64,000 bases of DNA from the NCBI GenBank assembly GCA_033557465.1, contig CM066031.1, forward strand, positions 1,068,736,444 to 1,068,800,443. Reading direction: 5' to 3'. Position numbers and translations under genes: made by a program. This document shows, piece after piece, positions 43,769 to 53,753 of the stretch. Source of the DNA: Ichthyophis bannanicus. Taxonomy: Eukaryota > Chordata > Amphibia > Gymnophiona > Ichthyophiidae. The notes beneath the pieces are model-generated. The model saw only the letters and a list, made by a program, of their open reading frames with translations. It was not told the DNA's origin and did not search any database. The stretch's first letter is position 1; the number at the start of each line of letters is the position of its first letter.

Positions 43769-44617
43769 ATGGCGGCCCATAAACCAGCGCGCTTGGACTT
43801 CGGGTCTCCATCTTCTTCTCACGGAAAACGCTCCAAAACAGAGGTGTCCTCCCCACAGAAGATGGTTCCATTTCGGGAAAACCCCGAAATGCACCTGGAG
43901 ATTTTAGAGGAAATATGCGGCGTGAAGGAATTGGTGCAGTCCAATGGAGAAGCGCTTAGAGCCATGCGAGAAGACTTTGGAGTGCTCCAGGACCGACTTG
44001 AAAGTCTCTCATTACGGCAGGACAATATGGCGGGGGTCCTCGACTCGCACACGGTGCGCTTGGGCACACTGGACAAGGCTGAGCGCCAGATACAGAATCT
44101 TCAAAAGGAGTTAGAAGATAGCAATAATCGAGCCCGTCGCAACAATGTGAGGCTCATTGGAATACCGGAGGGGGTGGAAGCGGGAGATATGAGAGAATTC
44201 CTGCTCAAAACTCTTCCCTCCTTGCTGAAGATCACCTTTCATAAAGAACTGGAAATCGATCGTGCACACCGTGTTCCTACCCACATGGCGCTCAACCGAA
44301 CGACCCCCCGGCCTATTATCTTTCGCTTGCTACGATATCAACAAGTGGAACAAATTTTAAATGCTGCCCGGGCGAACCATCATTTGGAATTTGAAGGTCA
44401 CAAAGTCTCCTTCTTCCCTGATTTGGCAAAGCCTACCGTTGACCGACGGAAGAAACTCCTTGCTTTTCGCCCTCGACTTCAACAGCTACAGGCTCGCTTT
44501 GGCCTGTTGTATCCCGCGAAGCTCCGAGTGACTCTCCACAACCAAACCAGGACATTCGAAGATCCTGATCTACTATCAACATTTTTAGACTCCAAAGAAG
44601 CAGAGCAGATGCGCTAA
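43769..44617 (+). CDS. L1 ORF1 protein (RNA-binding chaperone)
   Basis: 282 codons, ATG at 43769, TAA stop. The product is the trimeric RNA-binding protein of the L1 ribonucleoprotein. A basic, Ser-rich N-terminus (1-35) is followed by a predicted coiled coil (about 40-122, with heptad-like LQDRLESLSLRQDN and ERQIQNLQKELEDSNN). Next come the RRM (starting RARRNNVRLIGIPEG, 121-135) and a C-terminal domain (IDRAHRVP, RPIIFRLLRYQQVEQIL, SFFPDLAKPTVDRRKKL). There are no zinc fingers, which argues for the L1 clade and against Tx1. Length is close to that of other L1 ORF1 proteins. No inactivating change seen. Confidence 0.92.
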   Translation: MAAHKPARLDFGSPSSSHGKRSKTEVSSPQKMVPFRENPEMHLEILEEICGVKELVQSNGEALRAMREDFGVLQDRLESLSLRQDNMAGVLDSHTVRLGTLDKAERQIQNLQKELEDSNNRARRNNVRLIGIPEGVEAGDMREFLLKTLPSLLKITFHKELEIDRAHRVPTHMALNRTTPRPIIFRLLRYQQVEQILNAARANHHLEFEGHKVSFFPDLAKPTVDRRKKLLAFRPRLQQLQARFGLLYPAKLRVTLHNQTRTFEDPDLLSTFLDSKEAEQMR

Positions 44618-45048
44618 TCCAACGACTTGGACTTTTATTTGCCGGCTCTGTCTGCCATTTTGAAGGGCCCGATGCGGCGGTCATAGTCAAGCACAGAGAC
44701 TACCTGGACTTTCTTTCTTTCTTTCTATGACTTTTTGTTTTTGGTCTCCTATCCCTCCATGATGTGTGCCTCGGTCGGATTCGGAGCACGCACAGTCCTA
44801 CAGGTTATGTGTTTTTTCAATTTCGGCCTTCTCTGGGGCTTCTCCCCGCAGACACATGGTCGCCAGTAATTTTTGGGGTTCTGCTTCTTCTCTACCGCGC
44901 TGCGGTTTTTCTTTTTTAATGTGGGGCGCTTCATTGTATTATCTAAGCTTATTTTCTTTTATGCCATATGTACAGCCAGATACAGTCAATATGAGGGACA
45001 TTGTGAAATTATGTGCGCTATCATGCTCAGAATTTTTAACTTGTCTGA
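44618..45048 (+). other. L1 inter-ORF region
   Basis: 431 bp, T-rich, long for an L1 inter-ORF spacer. The codon directly before the ORF2 ATG is TGA (45046-45048), so ORF2 cannot extend upstream in its frame. Small frames here (for example 44766-45062) have no recognised similarity. Confidence 0.7.
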
Positions 45049-48000
45049 ATGGCCTTATGTAAAATCTTATCACTCAACGTAAAAGGCATTAATAGTCCAA
45101 TCAAAAGAAAGAAAATCCTTAGCTATCTTAGCCATGAGCATGCTGATTTAGCGTTTCTTCAGGAAACGCACTTAAACTCTGCTGAAACACTGAAACTCAA
45201 TGTTAAGCCTTACATGGTGGCTGCCTATTCTCCCGCCGTTTCCAAACGGTGCGGGGTAGCCATTCTGGTTAAGAAATCTTTGCAAGCTACTGTAATTGAT
45301 ACTAGCGCTGACAAGGAGGGTAGATGGGCCCGAGTACATCTTAAGGTTGGAGATAGTGAATTTACATGTATTTGCATTTATGCCCCGAATGTGGACAACC
45401 CTGCTTACTATGCAAGTATTGCGCAGTTGGCACAGGCCTCTGCCAATACTCCATTAATACTTGGTGGTGATTTTAATCAAGTGTTAGACCCTCTGATAGA
45501 TAGACAGCCGCCTAGAACGAGTAGTCCACCCAAGAGTCTTGCTACCCTTACAGCTCTGATGCAAGATCTTGCGCTGGTAGATATATGGAGGCTGCTTCAC
45601 CCCTCCGACTTAGAGTTTACTTTCTTTTCTGCCCCCCATCACTCCCAATCTAGAATAGATTTCTTTCTCATTTCCAAAGCACTGATTTCTCAAGTAGACA
45701 CGACTAGGACTCATCCTCTCCATATTTCAGATCATGCTGCCATATCTTTATCATTACACGTCACTGCGCGGGACGATTCTCCCCGAGCTTGGTTTTTTGA
45801 TAGATCCTTACTGGGTCAAAAAGATTTTCAGGTTGATATAAAGGCTGCTATCCAAGATTATTTTCATTTTAACTCACCCCATGACACAGCGAGCTGGGCT
45901 TGGTGGGAGGGTTTTAAAGCATCTATCCGCGCAACTATAACTAGCTATCAAATTCGGCAGGGGAAACAAAGAAAGCAGCATTTACTGATTCTAGAGCAGC
46001 AGATACAAGCTGGGGAGCGTCTCCTCACGTCCCGTACTGACCCATGTATTTTACTCTGTTTACAACGCTTGCGTTTTCAATACAATCAGCTTTTGTACAC
46101 TGCTGCTGTTAAAAATATTGAATCACAACAAGGGCTATATTATCGGGAAAATAACCGTGCTGGCAAATTATTAGCAAATGCCCTAAAAGGTCAAAAAGAA
46201 GCCAAGCGTGTTACCGCCCTCCGTAATCCGTCGGGGGGGGGCTTGGTCACTAAAGATACCGAAATCTTAGAACTCTTTCGTGATTTTTATACTCGGCTTT
46301 ATCAATCTGAATGTGATTTTGAGCCAGATGTATTTGAACGCTTACTTTCAGGGGTACAAAGACCGACCCTATCTGACGAAGATAGAGTGGCCTTGGACAC
46401 ACCATTTACTGTCTCAGAAATTCATTCTGCTATCAAGAAATGTGCCTCAGGTCGAGCCGCAGGCCCAGACGGTCTCCCTGCTGAATTCTACAAAACCTTT
46501 CACGCTGACTTAGCTCCAGTTTTGAAACTTTATTTTTCTGCTCTGGCCGAGGAGGGTTCTCCTTCTGGGTCCTTTTCAATGGCAAATGTAGTAGTTTTTG
46601 AGAAAGAGGGGAGAGACCCGCAACTAACAGCTAATTATCGTCCAATTTCCCTCCTAAACGCGGACTATAAAATATTTGCCACCATTCTCTCTACCCGGCT
46701 CTCTGATAGGATGCCTACCTTAATACACCCAGATCAATGCGGTTTCATTCCTGGTAGATCAACTGCTGACAATGCTCGGACTCTATGCCATGTACTGACC
46801 ACCGCAGTTAATCTTGATCGCCCATTTGTTGGCCTCTCACTTGATGCTGAAAAGGCCTTTGATCGCTTAGAGTGGCCCTTCCTGTTTGCAGTCCTCCGCT
46901 GGTACGGATTCGGGGAAGGTTTTCTCCGTTGTCTTCGCACCATGTACGCACAGCCTACAGCCAGTATATGTGCCAATGCTTTAAAGTCTCAGCCTTTTCC
47001 CCTTCAACGCGGCACTCGCCAGGGATGCCCACTGTCTCCACTTCTCTTCGATCTTGCACTCGAACCCTTGGCTTTACTAATCCGGCAATCGGAGGAGATT
47101 CATGGAGTCCCCTTCACCCATAGGGAAATCAAAATTTCAGCGTATGCTGATGACCTTATGCTTTTTGTCTCTATAGACTCAGTACCGGCTGTCCTAGAGC
47201 AAATTGGTAAATACTCACAACTGTCCGGTTATAAGATAAATTGGACCAAGTCGGTAGCCTTTCCATTAAATCCTTTGCTTCATCAGGCAGATATGCAACC
47301 CTTCCCCTTTTTATGGCAACCTCGCATGGTCAAATACCTTGGGGTTCACTATTGTTCTCCTTTGGAAGACACTATCTCCTTCAATGCCAAAGACTTAACC
47401 TCTAAAGTCCGGGCGCTTACTCACCGCTGGACTCCTTTAACACTTACCTGGTGGGGTCGATTAGAAACCATAAAAATGATGATTGTTCCGAAAGTGAATT
47501 ATATCTTGGAAATGTTGCCCTGTCTCTTACCTCGACGTATATATAAAGATATAGAGGGCCTTCTGACTAGATACTTGTGGCAAAACAAGACACCTAGGAT
47601 AGCGAAACATAAGCTGCAAGCAGATAAGGAAAATGGGGGTGTCAGATTCCCTGATTTCCTGAAGTATCATCAATCTTTTCTTCTCAAACAAGGCGCTCGT
47701 TGGCTGGAAGATCCAGTACCGAGTAGACCTGTGTGGCTAGACATAGAAGAGGACCTTTGCAAACCGATTCCTCTTACTTTTCTCCCTGGTATGACTCTCC
47801 CATCAGACTCCCACTATCCACCAATGCTTTTAGACACCTTAGGTGCCTTTAATACTCTTATGCAATCTTTAGACTCCCGACTCTGTCCGTTAGACAAGCT
47901 CCCACTTTGGTACAATACTCGATTTCGAATACAAAATAAGCCGATGGCGTGGAGCCCCTGGTACACTAGGGGCATTTGGATTCCTAGTCAGTTGTTCCAT

Positions 48001-48840
48001 GAAGGTCGCTGGAAAACTTTTAGTGAATTGCAAATTGAATTTGGTCTCCCAGCGAAACACTACTTTCAGTTGGTGCAACTTCAGCATTGCCTTCGGAGTG
48101 CTAAGGTGCTCCCGCCATCGGCCTCCCCTACACAAGGTTGGTCGGAGACTATCCGATCTATCGGTAGTTCACCGGGTGTAGCATCCAATTTTTACAAAAC
48201 CTTATGTAATGCTATAACTAGAGATACCCCTATAGCGCAGAAAGCATGGGAGAGAGAATTGCATGTGACTTTGACCCCGGAGCAATGGAGCCTTGTCTGG
48301 AGTAGAGTGACACGGGTCTCCCGATCCGCCTCACTCACTCAGACACTCTTCTTTCTAGCCCACCGGTGTTTTTACACTCCTGACAGATTAGCCAAATGGA
48401 ACACTACTCAGGGCAATAGTTGTTGGACATGTCATGCGGCCATTGGTTCACTACCTCATGTTATGTATGAATGTCCCGCACTACAGTATTACTGGCGTCG
48501 GGTCTGGGGTCGTATCCAGTCTATTTTGCACTTTCAAGAGCCCCTCTCTTGGAGGATAGTGGGACTTCGCTCAGCTGCGGGGATCCCCTCTCTTCCAAAA
48601 ACGGCTTACTTCCTTTTGGACTTTATGCTTGGCATTGCTATTTCCCTAATTACGAAATACTGGAAAAATAGCTCCCATCTGAGCCCCAATGAATGGTGGA
48701 ATCATGTCTGTCTCTACAGTAAATATGAACAAATACCTCGTATGTTTGCTTCCCCCATTCAGACTCCTCATCATCGGTCTAAATGGAAGATGCTCAATGA
48801 CTATGTACATTCTGCTCAATGCTCTCATCTGACTGTCTAA
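45049..48840 (+). CDS. L1 ORF2 protein (endonuclease + reverse transcriptase)
   Basis: 1263 codons without interruption. It nicks target DNA and reverse-transcribes its own RNA at the nick. The APE-type endonuclease shows LNVKGIN (9-15), QETH (38-41), YAPN (111-114), GGDFN (139-143), RIDFF (202-206) and SDHA (227-230), so metal-binding and catalytic residues are in place. The RT shows GPDGLPAEFYK, NYRPISLLNADYKI, LSLDAEKAFDRLEW, RGTRQGCPLSPLLFDLALE and YADD (699-702). A C-terminal Cys-His cluster C1125-x2-C1128-x8-H1137-x4-C1142 matches the zinc-knuckle-like end of L1 ORF2. The start is ATG at 45049. The finger segment reads VVVFEKEGRDP where L1s usually have a (I/V)PKPG(K/R)DP stretch; its effect is unknown. 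Confidence 0.95.
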   Translation: MALCKILSLNVKGINSPIKRKKILSYLSHEHADLAFLQETHLNSAETLKLNVKPYMVAAYSPAVSKRCGVAILVKKSLQATVIDTSADKEGRWARVHLKVGDSEFTCICIYAPNVDNPAYYASIAQLAQASANTPLILGGDFNQVLDPLIDRQPPRTSSPPKSLATLTALMQDLALVDIWRLLHPSDLEFTFFSAPHHSQSRIDFFLISKALISQVDTTRTHPLHISDHAAISLSLHVTARDDSPRAWFFDRSLLGQKDFQVDIKAAIQDYFHFNSPHDTASWAWWEGFKASIRATITSYQIRQGKQRKQHLLILEQQIQAGERLLTSRTDPCILLCLQRLRFQYNQLLYTAAVKNIESQQGLYYRENNRAGKLLANALKGQKEAKRVTALRNPSGGGLVTKDTEILELFRDFYTRLYQSECDFEPDVFERLLSGVQRPTLSDEDRVALDTPFTVSEIHSAIKKCASGRAAGPDGLPAEFYKTFHADLAPVLKLYFSALAEEGSPSGSFSMANVVVFEKEGRDPQLTANYRPISLLNADYKIFATILSTRLSDRMPTLIHPDQCGFIPGRSTADNARTLCHVLTTAVNLDRPFVGLSLDAEKAFDRLEWPFLFAVLRWYGFGEGFLRCLRTMYAQPTASICANALKSQPFPLQRGTRQGCPLSPLLFDLALEPLALLIRQSEEIHGVPFTHREIKISAYADDLMLFVSIDSVPAVLEQIGKYSQLSGYKINWTKSVAFPLNPLLHQADMQPFPFLWQPRMVKYLGVHYCSPLEDTISFNAKDLTSKVRALTHRWTPLTLTWWGRLETIKMMIVPKVNYILEMLPCLLPRRIYKDIEGLLTRYLWQNKTPRIAKHKLQADKENGGVRFPDFLKYHQSFLLKQGARWLEDPVPSRPVWLDIEEDLCKPIPLTFLPGMTLPSDSHYPPMLLDTLGAFNTLMQSLDSRLCPLDKLPLWYNTRFRIQNKPMAWSPWYTRGIWIPSQLFHEGRWKTFSELQIEFGLPAKHYFQLVQLQHCLRSAKVLPPSASPTQGWSETIRSIGSSPGVASNFYKTLCNAITRDTPIAQKAWERELHVTLTPEQWSLVWSRVTRVSRSASLTQTLFFLAHRCFYTPDRLAKWNTTQGNSCWTCHAAIGSLPHVMYECPALQYYWRRVWGRIQSILHFQEPLSWRIVGLRSAAGIPSLPKTAYFLLDFMLGIAISLITKYWKNSSHLSPNEWWNHVCLYSKYEQIPRMFASPIQTPHHRSKWKMLNDYVHSAQCSHLTV

Positions 48841-49079
48841 ATTTGTATATATCTTTGTCCCATGATTATTCTGTATCGTAGATACTCTTTTGATTGTTTT
48901 GATGTATAATCACTGTTTGGAAGCGCTCACATGCTGACATAATCAGCTAGAGAAGAAGCGTGGGGGTGGGGGGTAATTGGGTTTACTTTTCCTTATTGTA
49001 TACTTGTTTTGTCTCCTTTGGTGTGTTGTTTCTTTTGTTTGTTGCAAAATGAAAATAAAAGTTAAAAAAAAAAAAAAAA
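48841..49079 (+). other. L1 3' UTR with G-rich tract and poly(A)
   Basis: 233-bp 3' UTR. It contains a purine/G-rich stretch (agagaagaagcgtgggggtggggggt, about 48948-48973), the kind of tract often found in L1 3' UTRs. An AATAAA lies at 49054-49059 and is followed by a run of about 16 A. Confidence 0.85.
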
Positions 49080-49088
49080 GGTTTGGAC

Positions 49089-49292
49089 AAGTTCCTGGAG
49101 GAAAGGTCCATAAACCATTATTAAGAAGGGACCCAGGATATCAATGCTTGACCCAGTACAAGCATTGTGGAACCTGTGTCTTTTGGGGAAACTGCTAGGT
49201 ACGTATGACCTAGATTGGCCACTGTTGGAAACAGGATACTGGGCTTGATGGACCTTGGTCTGACCCAGTATGGCATATCTTATGTTCTTATG
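49089..49292 (+). mobile_element. CR1 LINE 3' end copy C, second part
   Basis: The last codons (KFLEERSINHY then stop) and 3' UTR (ggatactgggcttgatggacctt, tgacccagtatggcatat), ending in two cttatgtt repeats typical of CR1 tails. Continues from 43633 across the L1. Confidence 0.85.
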
Positions 49293-49517
49293 TTCTAAAG
49301 GCCTTTGGACTTAGCAAGGAACAGATCACTGGAGAGTTTGGCAAGAGCCGTTTCAGTAGACTGAAATGGATGAAAATCAAATTGAAGTGGATCAAGGAGG
49401 GCTTGAGAGGAGAGAAATTCGAGGCAGCGGCATAGAACTGCATGATCAAGAATTTTAGAAATGAATGGGAGAAGGGAGATAGGTCGATAATAGTTTTTAT
49501 GTGTTTGCATTGCATAT
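49293..49517 (-). mobile_element. L2-clade LINE, start of RT (continuation of 42575-43335)
   Basis: Minus-strand residues YYRPISLLPFISKILDHAV and QFDFHPFQSTETALAKLSSD are the RT region just upstream of the [13 protein letters not shown] at 43315. The RTE element is inserted at 49517; any further L2 sequence beyond 51015 is not recognisable. Confidence 0.75.
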
Positions 49518-50989
49518 CCTTATTAAAGAACAAAGCACCAGGCATTGATTGCATTCCCATAGAGGTATTACAGCAATCTGATGCAGCTGTTACCATACTT
49601 ACAAGGCTCTGCCAAGAAATATGGAAGACAGGATCATGGCCAACTGACTGGAAAAGATCTGTGTTTATACCAATACTAAAGAAAGGTGATCCAACTGACT
49701 GTGGAAATTATCGCACAATCGCTCTGATCCCACATGCCAGCAAGATTCTACTGAAGATTATTCAAAAGAGACTACAATCATACCTGGAACAAGAACTACC
49801 TGAAGTGCAAGCAGGGTTCAGAAAAGGGCGAGGAACGAGAGACATCATTGCGGATGTGAGATGGATCCTTGAAAAGACTAAAGAATACCAAAAGGATATC
49901 TATTTGTGCTTTATCGACTATAGCAAAGCTTTTGACTGTGTAAACCATGAGAAACTCTGGGCCACATTAAGAAGCATGGGTATACCAGAACACCTGATCG
50001 TTCTCTTGCACAATCTGTACATTGATCAAGAAGCAACAGTTCGAACAGAACAAGGAGAAACAGAATGGTTTAAAATAAGCAAAGGTGTAAGGCAAGGCTG
50101 CATACTTTCCCCCTACCTGTTTAATTTATATGCAGAACAAATCATCAGAGAAGCAGGATTGTATGAAGACAACAGAGGTGTGAAGATTGGTGGAAGACTC
50201 ATCAACAACCTTCGCTATGCTGATGATACCACATTACTGGCGGAAAGTGAAGATGATCTGAAACATTTGCTTCTTACAATCAAAGAACATAGTCTCAAAA
50301 TGGGCCTGCATCTTAATGTAAAGAAGACAAAGATCATGACAACTGGCATAATCAACAGGTTCATCGTCGAAGGGGAAGAAATTGAAATTGTGAATAACTT
50401 TAACCTACTTGGATCAACTATCAATAAAGAAGCAACAAGCAGTCAAGAAATCAGATGACGCATAGCTCTTGGCAGAATGGCTATGAAAGACCTAGATAAG
50501 ATTCTCAAGAGCAGAGATGTCTCTCTCCATACAAAGATTCGACTTGTTCAAGCCATGGTATTTTCAATAACATCATATGGATGTGAAAGCTGGACAGTGA
50601 AAAAGATAGACAGGAAGAAAATTGATGCCTTTGAATTATGGTGCTGGCGGCGAATACTGTGTATACCATGGACTGCCCGAAGAACAAACTAGTCTGTACT
50701 AGAGTAGATCAAACCTAAGCTTTCTTTAGAAGCTCATATGACAAGACTTCGACTTTCATACTTTGGACACATCATGCGGAGAGAGAGATCATTAGAGAAA
50801 GACATCATGCTTGGCAAGATAGAAGGTCAACGCAAAAGAGGAAGGCCAGCAATGAGATGGATCGATACAATAACAGCAGCTACGGGTACCAGTCTGTCAA
50901 CAATAAGCCACCTGACTGAAGACCGAACACAATTTAGGATAGCTATCCAGAGGGTCGCCATGAGTCGACTCCGACTCGACGGCACTTAA
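49518..50989 (+). pseudogene. RTE reverse transcriptase and C-terminal region
   Basis: The RT reads WPTDWKRSVFIPILKKGDP, NYRTIALIPHASKILLKII, AGFRKGRGTRDIIADVRW, LCFIDYSKAFDCVNHEKLW, GVRQGCILSPYLFNLYAE and YADD (50216-50227), in one frame for over 300 codons. Two single changes then break the otherwise continuous frame: TGA at 50456-50458 (from a CGA-like Arg codon) and TAG near 50690. The C-terminal part (SYGCESWTVKKIDRKKIDAF, LSYFGHIMRRERSLEKDIML, KRGRPAMRWIDTI) is also well kept. The decay is light, so insertion was not ancient. Confidence 0.88.
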
Positions 50990-51003
50990 CAACAACAACA
51001 ACA
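49518..51003 (+). mobile_element. RTE-clade (BovB-like) LINE, 5'-truncated, 11-bp TSD
   Basis: Flanked by the exact 11-bp duplication gcattgcatat (49507-49517, 51004-51014). It starts inside the RT with NKAPGIDCIPIEVL and ends with the distinctive atgagtcgactccgactcgacggcacttaa and a caa repeat tail, which I know from RTE-BovB elements and their SINEs. Only the 3' 1.5 kb is present. Confidence 0.9.
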
Positions 51004-51014
51004 GCATTGCATAT

Positions 51015-52375
51015 TAATGCCTTTTGTGCCTCAATTATCAATTTATCTTACTTATTTCTGTGTTGGGGTTTACATGGTGAACTGGTTCAATATAAAAATG
51101 AATAGCAATTGGATACATGGTCATCCAGGCATCTCCTTTTCCAGCTACAACTGTTGAAAGAACAGTGTGAAGAGGTAAGGAAAATAGTCATGCCTATAGA
51201 GAGAAAGTCAACTTGATATGGTTACAGCGCGTCTGTTCTGCAAGCTATGTTGTGCAGTGAAGAAGAACAGGAGAGAGGAGATGCAGTGGAGAAGAAATTG
51301 AAGATCAGAGGTGAAAGAGATGAGAAGACTCAGCTTGCAGACAGCAGTGTGAGACCCAGAAAAACACCATCCATCAACACTGAGGCAACTACACTCACTG
51401 AATTGCTTGACTGGAACTCTGGAGTCTCTGAACCTCCACTTACCTGTACCATGACAACAGCAGAGAGCAAGCCCATGGTGGTTCCAGACTGGCCATCATA
51501 CATCTAGTCCATAGAAAGGTGTGTAAAAATGGCAACTGAGGCTGCTGGTCATGTGTACAATAGGAGAGGAGGAAACATTATTTTAGGGGTCAGATGGTCA
51601 GCAGAGAGCTCATGAGCCGAAACAGAAGCAAACAAGATAAGGCTTCTTTGCTGAATATTGTTAAATATTATTGACATTTTATGGAAAGTTTGGAAAAATA
51701 AAAATTTACCCCTAAAACTGACACGCCCTACCCCCATATAGTACACCATCTTGGGAGGATCTCTTCATAAAAGTGGTTAATAAATACTGTTAAATAAATA
51801 CTTATTTCATTTCTGTCAAGATGGACTGTTGCTGGCCCTCTTCGGTGAAAATGAAGGATAAATCTGGACATCTTACCAAGACCACTGCATCACTTAAGGA
51901 GAACAGGTATTTATGGCATATTTGAAACTCTATTTCAGATGTACGTCTAGTATGAGATTGCTGACATAAGAAAATTTCCTTTTCCCTCCCTGATCTCTTG
52001 CTCCTAGCAGATGAGAAAGGAAGCTGAGAAACTCGTTGCTTCTGTGAGACTACCTGCTCCTTCTACCCAGCTAAGGCTTCCCAGCAATCCGGACCCACAC
52101 CTGAAAGAGTTTAATGACATCCAATGGCCCTTGCACAAAATTCACCAAGGTTGACATACATTTTCCTAATATTTTTTCATGTTTTTTGGGGGGGGTTTTG
52201 GGAGGTGGGAAACTTGTTTCTTTGGAAGCCCAGTCTGATTTGGCCCTATTTTCGAGCTTGATGTGTCTTTTTACCAGTTTTTACCACATACCAAGTTTCA
52301 TCCTGTTCTGTTAAATTTTTGGAGAATTATTTTCCATTTGGACAGACAGATGTACAGAGACATTCTTGATCCCTT
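51015..52375. other. No gene recognised
   Basis: Only short frames. The A/T-rich stretch contains no recognised transposon ends. Confidence 0.4.
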
Positions 52376-52379
52376 TTAT

Positions 52380-52430
52380 ATAATTTCTCTCTCTGTCTCT
52401 CTCTCTCTATATATGTAAATATATATAAAA
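52380..52430. repeat. TC/TA microsatellite
   Basis: Imperfect tctctctgtctctctctctc followed by tatatatgtaaatatatata. Confidence 0.85.
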
Positions 52431-53750
52431 CACCCAACCTATTAGCCTGCAAAGAGTCTGCCTTATAAAGTTGGATGCCTGTATAGGTTCATAAATAATT
52501 TGCTCAGATTTTTATGCAGAAAAGACTGTTGAAAATTAACTCTTATTTACTTCATCCATATAACAGCTCATTAAATGCATCCTCATTAACTGATACTCAT
52601 TTTGTGCATGACTAAATCCTAAACACATAAATGAGCAACAATTAAGCAGTTGTTTCCTCATTAGCATTCACTTATCCATTCATACTTAAAAGCTAGCCTT
52701 GCTCAATGCTATCTTCTTTCCGTGGACTATGAAGATGCCTACAATGGGCCCTAGTCAATAGAGGGCAAACTTTGTCACCCGTGACAAAGATAGCTATTAC
52801 CCAAATCTTGGCACAGCAAGGCACTCTATCGATGCAAGTGTCACTGATAAGCAACATGCCCTGTGGGCCATCTCCAGATAGATCAGTGCTGTCTATCAGA
52901 ATGATGGAGTAGAGGAAGACAAAAATAAAAAGTTGAGCACCCTCTGGAAAGAGACAAAGAGGAAACAGGTAGCCAACCTCCACCTTCATACCTCCCAAAG
53001 GGTCACCCCGAGTGCCTTGGAGCAACATGTGTTGCTCTCCTTAAACAAAGTGGCCATCATTCTGGTCTCGGGGCTCAATAGCTACAGGTCTGCCACAGAT
53101 AATAGTAACTAATGTTGTGATGTTCTTGTTTGTTAAAGCTCCGCCTTACCTTTTAAAGCTCCACCTTACCTTTTAAAGCTCAAAGCCAGCTAGCTATGGG
53201 ATTGCACATTTTGGCCAATCTGTCTATGTAGTCTGCCATCAATGTGTTAGTCATGTCCTCCTAAAGGTATTGATATCTGGCCTTGCTTTCTGAGAAGAAC
53301 TTATGGCCTGTGTTGATCTTACGCTCTCTGATTTCTCCTGAGACATCTTTACTATGAGGATGCTGTATGTACGTTTTATTGAAAGTTTAAGCCCCAAGGC
53401 TGTTGCAGTGAAGTAAGCAGTTTCTTGAGTTGCAAAGTAAAAATTCACTTGCACTGAAATGTGGCTATAATGTCATAGAAGAGAAAAAATGTGAAACCTG
53501 AGCAGATATGGAAAAGTTGCCTAAAGCAGGAGGAAGATTTTTGGTCTTCTGTGTTTAGCACTTGGCATCTTAATGCATGGTGAGATCTGTTCCCCATACT
53601 TACAAGCATAATAATCAGTGCTATAGGTCGTACCATGCATTTGTATGGAATTGTTAGCTGTCTTGACCTGGAGTTACATATCCTCCAGGAAGAGTTTGAT
53701 TTAGCAATTCTGTGTAGGTTTTCTTTGGCTGCTGTTCTCTACCTAGTCAC
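52431..53750. other. No gene recognised
   Basis: Short frames only. A ttaaagctccgccttacctt phrase is repeated at 53136 and 53155. Confidence 0.4.
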
Positions 53751-53753
53751 TAA

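Larger units (their letters stand above)
43634..49073 (+). mobile_element. Full-length L1 LINE with intact ORFs (5.4 kb)
   Basis: The element has a 135-bp G-rich 5' UTR (43634-43768), ORF1 (43769-44617), a 431-bp inter-ORF region, ORF2 (45049-48840), a 3' UTR with a G-rich tract and AATAAA, and a poly(A) tail. It is flanked by the 15-bp duplication aaaaaaggtttggac at 43619-43633 and 49074-49088 (the A part merges with the tail), inside CR1 copy C. Neither ORF has a stop or frameshift. The 1263-aa ORF2 has the length of known L1 ORF2 proteins. The copy is therefore young. One RT segment departs from consensus (see the findings). Confidence 0.95.

Noticed and set aside
46280..48828. Several ORFs of 60-83 codons within L1 ORF2 on both strands
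   Set aside because: Shadows of the 1263-codon ORF2.
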